Shown here in pieces: positions 57,284 through 64,000 of a stretch of DNA of 64,000 bases. The notes beneath the pieces were generated by a model. It saw nothing but the letters and a program-made list of their open reading frames with translations, ran no database searches and was not told where the DNA came from. Positions within the stretch are counted from its first letter, which is position 1, and each line of letters opens with the position of its first letter. The DNA is taken from the NCBI RefSeq assembly GCF_030272615.1, contig NC_081406.1:172740861-172804860 (forward strand), read 5' to 3'. The DNA comes from Cryptomeria japonica. Its lineage: Eukaryota; Streptophyta; Pinopsida; Cupressales; Cupressaceae. Both the position numbers and the translations under genes were made by a program.

Positions 57284-57625
57284 GACACAGCACGCACACC
57301 GATGAAGGAGAATCATGACATTCCCTATCTCACCGGAGTGAGTGAAAGAAAATCATCCCCTCACATCCCAATACACTTGCAAACACTCAATCATATAAAA
57401 ACGCATCGCAATAGAAGGGAAAAGTGTCAGTCCATGATAATGATCCATAAAAATAACATTACTCATAAGCACTGAAATACTGCATAAAATCATATACCAT
57501 AAATCCAGATAAAGAATGAAATAACATCGCATAATATCTGAATCAAAATACAATAATGTTCCATAGAACAGTCACTGAAGTAACTCAAAACATACAAAAG
57601 AGGTTGATCGAGGAGGGGTACTACA

Positions 57626-57640
57626 TCCTCCCTCCAAGCC
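57626..57640 (-). other. Chromovirus polypurine tract
   Basis: Minus strand GGCTTGGAGGGAGGA directly before TGTAGTACCC. Confidence 0.75.
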
Positions 57641-57680
57641 TAGGCTTATTCCTGGAAGCCTAAAACAGATAAGAATAAAG

Positions 57681-59221
57681 CTATCTCATCTTTGTTGCAT
57701 CTTCCCAAGTCGTAGAGGACTCATCATTAGGGTCCCATAGGACCCTTACCTGCTTGATGGTGCGACCCCTGAGGGTCAAATCCTAATGCTGAAGAATGCG
57801 CAAGGGCTCCATGGAAAGCTGCCCATCCTCGACTTGTAAAGCGTTCCAATCAAGAACATGGGTCACATCACAATGATAAAAACGAAGAACAAAAACATGA
57901 AAAACATCATGGATGCGGGATAGACTCGGCGGCAAGGCAAGACGGTAGGCAACAGGTCCTATCCTCTCAAGGATCTCAAAAGGGCCTACAAAATGAGACG
58001 CCAACTTAGAACCCTTTCCATAACGGATTGGACTCTTCCGCGGACGAACTCTCAAGAACACACGGTCGCCAATCAAAAACTGGCGATCAACTCTATGAGC
58101 GTCAGCATACTTCTTCTGCCTATCCTGGGCAGCAACCAAATGCCCACGAATCTTCTCCATCTCACAAAGAAAATTCGGGCCTAAACACACCCTATCCTCC
58201 AACTAATCCCAACTCAAAGGAATACGGCATGGATGACCATACAATGCCTGGAAGGGTGACATGCCTATAGAGCTATGATATCCATTATTATAAGCAAACT
58301 CCACAAGGCAAAGATATTCCTCCCAACACGACTGCTGATCCATAACATACATGCGAAGCATGTCCTCTAAAACTTGATTCACTCGCTCAGTCTGACCATT
58401 GGTCTCTGGGTGATAAGTTGAGCTGAAATTCAACTGGGTCCCCAAAGCATACTGAAGTGAGGTCCACAAGGCCAATGTAAAGACTGGGTCTCTATCAGAA
58501 ATGATCTACCTTGGGATTCCATGCAACCTCACCACATCTTCCAAGGAGACTCGTGCCACCACTGTTGCAGTATAAGAAGATCAAATAGGAACAAAATGAG
58601 CAACTTTGGTCAATCTATCAACAATGACCATGATGGCATCATGACGCCACGAAGAAACATGCAACCCTACTATGAAATCCATGGAAATGATATCCCATTT
58701 CCAATTCGGTATCAAATTCGGCTGTAAAAGCCCTGCAGGGTGGTGATGCTTCGCCTTCACCTGCTAAAATTCCAAGCACTTGGACACAAAATCAACAATG
58801 TCACATTTCATACCAGCCCAATGATATATCTGTCTAAGATCTGCGTGCATCTTCTTGACACCGGGGTGTGCTGAATAAGGTGCATGATGGGCCTCTGACA
58901 TGATCAAAATGCGAAGACCCTCCAAAGGAGGTACATAGATCTGTCCAAGATGTCTTAAACGACCATCTGACTCAAGAGTATATCCAGAATATCTACCCTC
59001 CAATGGTCTTCCAGACTCCGCCATGGCTCTAACATCCTGATACCAGGTGTCCTGAGGAAGAACTCCAAGAATTCTCTCACTCAAGTCCACACCAAGGGAC
59101 AATGTTGCTTATGGCTCAAAGCATATGCCACTACATTCTCTTTCCCCTAAATATAACGAACCTCAAAATCATACTCGCAGAGGAATTCCATCCATCTTCG
59201 CTGTCGAGCATTCAAGTTCGG
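57681..59221 (-). pseudogene. Chromovirus integrase with chromodomain
   Basis: N-terminal zinc part HHAPYSAHPGVKKMHADLRQ; in the usual C-x2-C the second Cys appears lost (KCLEF). The core has WDIISMDFIVG (D), IISDRDPVF (D) and HPETNGQTERVNQVLEDM (E), with stops between. Then AYNNGYHSSIGMSPFQALYG, the GPFEILERIGPVAYRLALP module and RIHDVFHVFVL. After TGA at 57783-57785 a chromodomain follows: LRGRTIKQVRVLWDPNDES, TTWEDATKM, stop at 57681. Chromodomains direct such elements to marked chromatin. Stops at 58203 and others inactivate it. Confidence 0.87.
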
Positions 59222-60340
59222 CTACGTGAAAATATACTGCAAACTGCGGTGATCACTATGCAGCTCAAACCAACGCCCCAATAGGAAATGTCTCCAATGA
59301 ACCAATGTATGCACTACAGCTACCAACTCCAAGTCATGAACTGGATAGTTCAACTCGTGATCCTTGAGTTTGCGAGACTCATAGGCAACCACACGTCCAT
59401 CCTGCATAAGCACTGCACCTATACCTTCCAAAGAGGCATTTGTGCATACCATGAAATATTTGGATGGGTCAAGAACTGCCAAAATCAGAGCAATAACAAG
59501 GAGTTCCTTCAAGGTACGAAAAGCCAACTTGCACTGCTCTGACCAAACAAACTTCTTCCCTTTCCTTTGAAGAGAAGTAATCGGAAGGCCTATCCGAGAA
59601 AAGCTTTGAACAAAGCAACTGTAATATCCAGTCAAACCCATGAAACTTTGAACTTCAGAAACATTGGTCGGCGTTGGCCAATCAACAATGGCTTGGATCT
59701 TAGAAGGATCCATGGATACACCTTCTCTCGAAACTATATGACCAAGATAGCTCACCTTTGAATGGAAGAAATCACACTTTGCCAAATTCGCAAAAAGTTG
59801 ATTCTCCCTCAAACATTGCAATACCTGACGCAAGTGACCCTCATGCTCTTCCATGGATCTAGAATAAATAAATATGGCATCCAAGAACACAAGAACAAAG
59901 TGGTCAAGGTAGGTTTAAAACACTCCATTCATAAGACTCATGAACACTGAAGGCGCGTTCGTCAACCCAAATGGCACCACTGTGAACTCATAGTGACCAT
60001 AACGAGTATGAAATGTCGTCTTATGAATGTCTACATCATGAATGCATAACTGATGATACCCAGACTTCAGGTCTATCTTAGAGAACATCTTGGCTCCCTT
60101 TACCTAATCAAAGAGGTCATCAATCTGAAGCAACGGATATCAGTTCTGAATGGTTACCTTATTCAACTATCGATAATCAATGCATAATCGAAGAGAACCA
60201 TCCTTCTTCTTGACGAAGATAACCGGCGCACCCCAAGGAGAAACACTAGGGTGAATGAATCCCTTGGCCAACAACTCCTCAACTTGCAACTTCAACTCAC
60301 TCAACTCCTAAGTAGTCATCTAATATGGTGCTCTTGAAAT
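59222..60340 (-). pseudogene. Chromovirus reverse transcriptase and RNase H
   Basis: Minus strand: [58 protein letters not shown] and [18 protein letters not shown], with several stops (TAG/TAA around 60100-60320). The catalytic box reads FLDAIFIYSRS instead of FLDD, so the second Asp is Ala. Connection: KVSYLGHIVSREGVSMDPSK. RNase H: KYFMVCTNASLEGIGAVLMQ (usual D replaced by N), then YPVHDLELVAVVHTLVHWRH and LHSDHRSLQYIFT with TAG at 59222. Decayed at catalytic sites as well as by stops. Confidence 0.87.
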
Positions 60341-61021
60341 AGGTTCCGCACCAGGAACCAAGTCAATGCAAAAATCTATGTCTCGTTTCGGAGGCATACC
60401 AAGAATATCCAAAGGAAACACATCCACATACTCTCGAAGAATAGGGTGACCATCAAGAGTGATTTCTCGACTCTCTCCCTCATCCACATCCTCAAGAGCA
60501 ACTGCAAAAAGTTGACACCCTTGATGCATGCACCACCTAAGTTGCATAGCAGAAATCATACATAAGGATATCGATCGCTGAACTCCAACGATCCCCACTC
60601 TCCTGCCATGGTCATTTACACACTCTACTGTCTTCTGACGATAGTCTACATGAGCGTTGTGAGATGATAACCAATCCATCCCCAACACAACTCCATAGGA
60701 CCCCAAAGGAATGACTAGAAGGTCCACTGAAGTGACAAAGGGTCCTAGGTCCAACTCACAACTGGGAACGAAGGCATCTACAAACACTCATACACCGGTA
60801 GCCAACTCTACTTGCCACCTATCTGCCTGCCTAGCAGACACGAGCCCGAACCGCTCCACAATGGATGCAGAAATAAAAGAATCTAAAGCAACGAAATCAA
60901 AAAGTACAGAGATAGGGGTATCAAGGAACACACCTGCGGTCTCAATCACAGTACTATGATGCTCAGGCCGACGGTTATCCACGGCTGCAAAAACTCTATG
61001 GGATCTAGCTGCATCCCCCAT
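60341..61021 (-). pseudogene. Chromovirus protease region
   Basis: Minus-strand frame 61021-60788 reads GVFLDTPISVLFDFVALDSF; the position of the active site (usually LFDSGASHSFIS) has become LFDFVALDSFIS, so D is kept but S-G is lost. It continues with SYGVVLGMDWLSSHNAHVDY and the RT approach REYVDVFPLDILGMPPKRDI. A TAG at 60786-60788 breaks it. The protease would process Gag-Pol. Confidence 0.83.
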
Positions 61022-62320
61022 TATCGATTTTGATGCACCTAACCTCTGACTAACCGATTGATGCGAATACCAAGGATACTAAGCGGCCTTGTGGCCAAAC
61101 TGACCACAAGTGAAGCAAGCTCCACTGCCAAGTCCTCTACTCCCAGACAGTCCACTAGACTATTGAAAGCTCTTCCCACTAGGGGCCTAAGATGCTCCCT
61201 GAGAAGACTGCCCTGGAAAGGTCTGCCTACCCTTCGGCCATCTCTTCCTCTTCTGGGATTGAGAGATGCCACCCTGCTGGCCCTGAGTCTGCTTCAGTCT
61301 CGACGGCTGTTGTTGTTGCCCACCCTTGGCAGGTGCCTGAGGACCCCTAAAAGGTGTAGCAGTCTGGGATTGATTCCCTCTACCTCTAGACCCACTGAAA
61401 GGATCACTCCCAACCTGAACTCCAGACTGGCCGCTATGAGCACGGCTAAGATTCTGCTCTACCGACCTGGATTTCGCCATGGCTACCTCCACTGAAGTAG
61501 GCTAAAAAACTCTCACTCCTCCACTGATGTGGTCATTAAGACCCCTCAAGAAGTGTTGCACAAGCATAGCCTCATCATTGCCGATCCTGACATACTATTT
61601 GAGCTCATAGAATTTGTGCTCAAACTGATCCATAGACAACCCAAACTGGTGCAGAGCATAGAAATCATCTGCTCGCGACTGCCTCCACTGGGGTGAGAGG
61701 AATCGTGCCCTGAACCTCTGCAAAAAGATCTCCCAAGATGCGGTGTTAATGCTCACATCGATCCTCTCCTCCTCTAACCTCCACCAGATAGATGTGAAGC
61801 TCTTGAGATGCATGATCGCGCATCTCGCCCTGGTGTTGCTACTATAAGGATACATAGCAAAACGCTGGTCTAAACTGATGAGCCAGGTCTCTGCCTCGAG
61901 ACCGGTACCTTTTCCATCAAAGAAGGGAGGATTGGACCTCATCAAGTCCCTCATGTGCCCCAAGATAGCTGGATCCGGGTCCACTGGGGCCTCTCTCCTC
62001 CTAGGAGATCTTTCTCTCTCTCTCTCTAACTGCTGAAGCGGTTCCCCTACCTGGCCATGGATGGGTTGATCCATCTCGGGTCTATGGCCTAGTCTAGCTA
62101 GCACCTCCTGAAACATCTAACGCAGTTCCTCCCTTTCGAGAACCTACTCTACTGAATGTGGTTCCTCCTGATGAACCAACTAATCTCTATCCACACTCCA
62201 ATGAGTGGATGGAGGCAAAGGACTATGGTAGTCGGAACCTCGACCCCTTCCTCCTCCTCTGCCTTTGGTGCGGCCACCAACACGGTCACCTCCCTTGGCT
62301 TTCCTAGCCTTGACCTAACA
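61022..62320 (-). pseudogene. Chromovirus gag
   Basis: A basic N-terminal segment (Arg/Gly/Lys-rich, 62320-62180) with three in-frame TAGs leads to ATG 62116. The gag core follows: AETWLISLDQRFAMYPYSS, LKSFTSIWWRLEEERID and FLQRFRARFLSPQWRQSRAD, then a Gln/Gly/Ser-rich linker. The zinc knuckle ACFTCGQFGHKAA*Y has lost its last Cys (Tyr) next to a TAG. Stops at 61595, 61500 and 61187 also break it. Structural protein of the particle; not functional. Confidence 0.85.
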
Positions 62321-62450
62321 CTGCACAAGAGAAAAAGGTTAAGATCAAAGGCAAAGAAAGACACAAGGAAGTTATACTAGAAGACCTACACAAAAAGGTC
62401 AAGGCAAATGGGTTCACTACAAACCGAGAGTACCCAGTGTTTGAAAAATG

Positions 62451-62463
62451 TGCTCTGATACCA
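62451..62463 (-). other. Chromovirus primer-binding site
   Basis: Minus strand TGGTATCAGAGCA, two bases inside the LTR edge. Confidence 0.88.
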
Positions 62464-62465
62464 AA

Positions 62466-64000
62466 TGTAATGCCCCGCTAGGAACCCCGAAGGAAAACCC
62501 ACAACAAGGGTGAAACAATTGTTTTTTTTTAAGTATAAAGATCATAAGTGCATTTACACAACATGCATGATAACACAGGCGGAAGACTTACACCAAAATT
62601 CCTTAAGGGTTACCAACGAAGAATTAACTTCAAGAATAATTTCCACAAAACCATAAATTCCACATATGCATCATAACTCAATGATCACAAGAAGCCAAAG
62701 TCAAATAAAGATTCATCATAGAAAGATTGAAAGGATACAACATAATTTACACATCAATAAGTATTTACTAACATCAACAAGGAAACTTGATAAAAAACAT
62801 CTAAACATAGGATTACATTGCTCTTCCAATACATAGCTTCTTAATAAACATATAGGATAGATCCCATCCAATTACAAGGTTACATAAGATCATTATTACA
62901 ATGATACAATGACCACATAGGTCTACCAATACAAATAACCTTCAAAACATGAGATGAAGCATGAGTCATGAACCACAGGAACACCTGTGAAACTAATCCT
63001 CGCATGAAGGCACAAATCCGAACATCCGATGGGAAGTAGCACTAGCACCCAACCATGTAATTCCCAAATGGATTCACTCCACCATGCTAGGAGATAGTTG
63101 AGGACCCTCAAACAAGCATTGGCATGACATGGTCGATAAAACAATATGAATCCATAAGAATCCTGGTGACTCAACTTCACAAACACAAGTGAACTGACAT
63201 CATAAAACACAAGTGAACCAAATGAGAGAGTGTCATCGCATAGCTTAAGATGGTTAGCCTGGTACAACCTCCATAGGTCCCGGCTCACTATCCTGGTAAC
63301 CTCTCCCAGCCGTCCGGCTCCAACTAAGTCTTATGCGGACCCTACCAACCTTTCGTGTAGACAAGGCGGTTGGTTTGCCATTCCATGCCTTCTCAGTACA
63401 TTATGAGCCCTGTACTAGCACTCACCTATGCACGAGGTACATTTATCTTTATTAATGTTATGATACTACCCACCTAATCAATTCATTAGATTACCAATTA
63501 TTATCTGGCTTTCGCTAGATCGTAATGCCTACCACTTTGGGTGCAACCCCCAAGCGAAAGCCACTCTCTCAAAGGACACTACAATAGCATGGTCACACCC
63601 CAAAAACCCTATGGCAAAGTAGAAAGCCATAACACCACTATCAGAAACAAGTGGTCAAACAAGGATATACTGACTCTTGACTAACCATAAGGCAAAGACA
63701 CTACATGGTTAAGACAACGGAGCCAACATATATCACTTGGTCAAAGGTACCAATTACACCACCACAAGATGACTGAACCACAGACCAAAATATCACAATA
63801 AACACATGCAAGGACAGCTAAATACATCAAATCTGCACTGAGACAATCTTTGGAAATATCAACATCATAAACACTTGCAACATCATTGATTGAAAATTAA
63901 ATAAAACACTCTTTTCTAGTAGTCGCATCTAATCAATTTCCAAATCAATATTCCAAATCTACCATTTGAATCTCTAATTCATGCCTTAATTTTCATTGAT
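62466..64000 (-). repeat. Chromovirus 5' LTR, partial
   Basis: TGTAATGCCCCGC start. 1,535 bp visible, matching 46681-47369 and then 54930-55780 without the Copia insert, which independently confirms the insertion site. Runs off the window. Confidence 0.92.

Larger units (their letters stand above)
54930..57625 (-). repeat. Chromovirus 3' LTR, right part
   Basis: 54930-55780 matches 63150-64000. The LTR ends (minus-strand start) with TGTAGTACCCCTCC at 57625, next to the polypurine tract. The short minus ORFs at 55926-56638 are not supported as genes. Confidence 0.85.
46681..64000 (-). mobile_element. Chromodomain Gypsy element (chromovirus, Tekay/Del-like)
   Basis: Minus-strand element. The 3' LTR (46681-57625, itself split by a Copia element) and the start of the 5' LTR (62466 onward) share the TGTAATG(G/C)CCCGC...GAACYCCGAAGGAAAACCC edge and the following kilobase. 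PBS at 62463-62451, PPT at 57626-57640. Order on the minus strand is gag, protease, RT, RNase H, integrase, chromodomain. The LTR without the insert is about 3.4 kb, in the range of Tekay/Del elements. The 5' LTR runs off the window. Confidence 0.9.

Noticed and set aside
1-64000. CRISPR arrays, tRNA or rRNA genes, bacterial-type operons
   Set aside because: None seen; the tandem arrays lack repeat-spacer regularity, and the content is typical plant repeat DNA.

Overview
This window is plant nuclear DNA made almost entirely of nested, decayed LTR retrotransposons. It is AT-rich, and I found no rRNA or tRNA gene, no CRISPR array and no intact host gene. The number of large Ty3/Gypsy and Ty1/Copia elements, the multi-kilobase LTRs and the heavy load of stop codons suggest a large-genome seed plant, plausibly a gymnosperm. 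The taxon is inference; no sequence here identifies the species.

Left edge (1-6137): the gag start, primer-binding site and one LTR of a minus-strand Copia element; unrecognised minus-strand coding fragments (1447-2199); simple and short tandem repeats; and a solo LTR (3961-4547) with an exact 5-bp target duplication.

Tat-type Gypsy element (6138-30791, plus strand): bounded by 784/783-bp LTRs and the target duplication ATTGT. It carries gag, protease, reverse transcriptase, RNase H, a second archaeal-type RNase H and integrase. Between integrase and the 3' LTR lies an antisense gene with a plant mobile domain (PMD). A promoter-like box, start codon, splice donor and splice acceptor in consistent phase can all be seen for it. 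The gag gene is split by a complete second element (9530-17523, target duplication GAGCC). That element has Copia-type ends but no pol. It carries a coiled-coil/five-zinc-knuckle gag-like ORF and a second ORF of roughly 1,120 codons that I do not recognise.

Middle (30792-44577): AT-rich, mostly non-coding. It holds a repeat family in two copies (one was the target of the Gypsy element), a minus-strand LINE 3' end with an RNase H domain, several local tandem repeats, a 400-bp direct repeat at 834-bp offset, a decayed minus-strand Copia fragment and a 20-bp minisatellite.

Right (44578-64000): a three-layer nest, all minus strand. A small LTR element encodes a coiled coil, a G-patch and two zinc knuckles. 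A chromodomain Gypsy element (chromovirus, about 3.4-kb LTR, from 46681 and running off the window) is inserted in its 5' LTR. A full Copia element (47370-54924, target duplication AATAA) sits inside the chromovirus 3' LTR. Nesting gives the order of insertion. Most premature stops fit C-to-T decay of CAG, CAA or CGA codons, as expected for methylated, silenced repeats.
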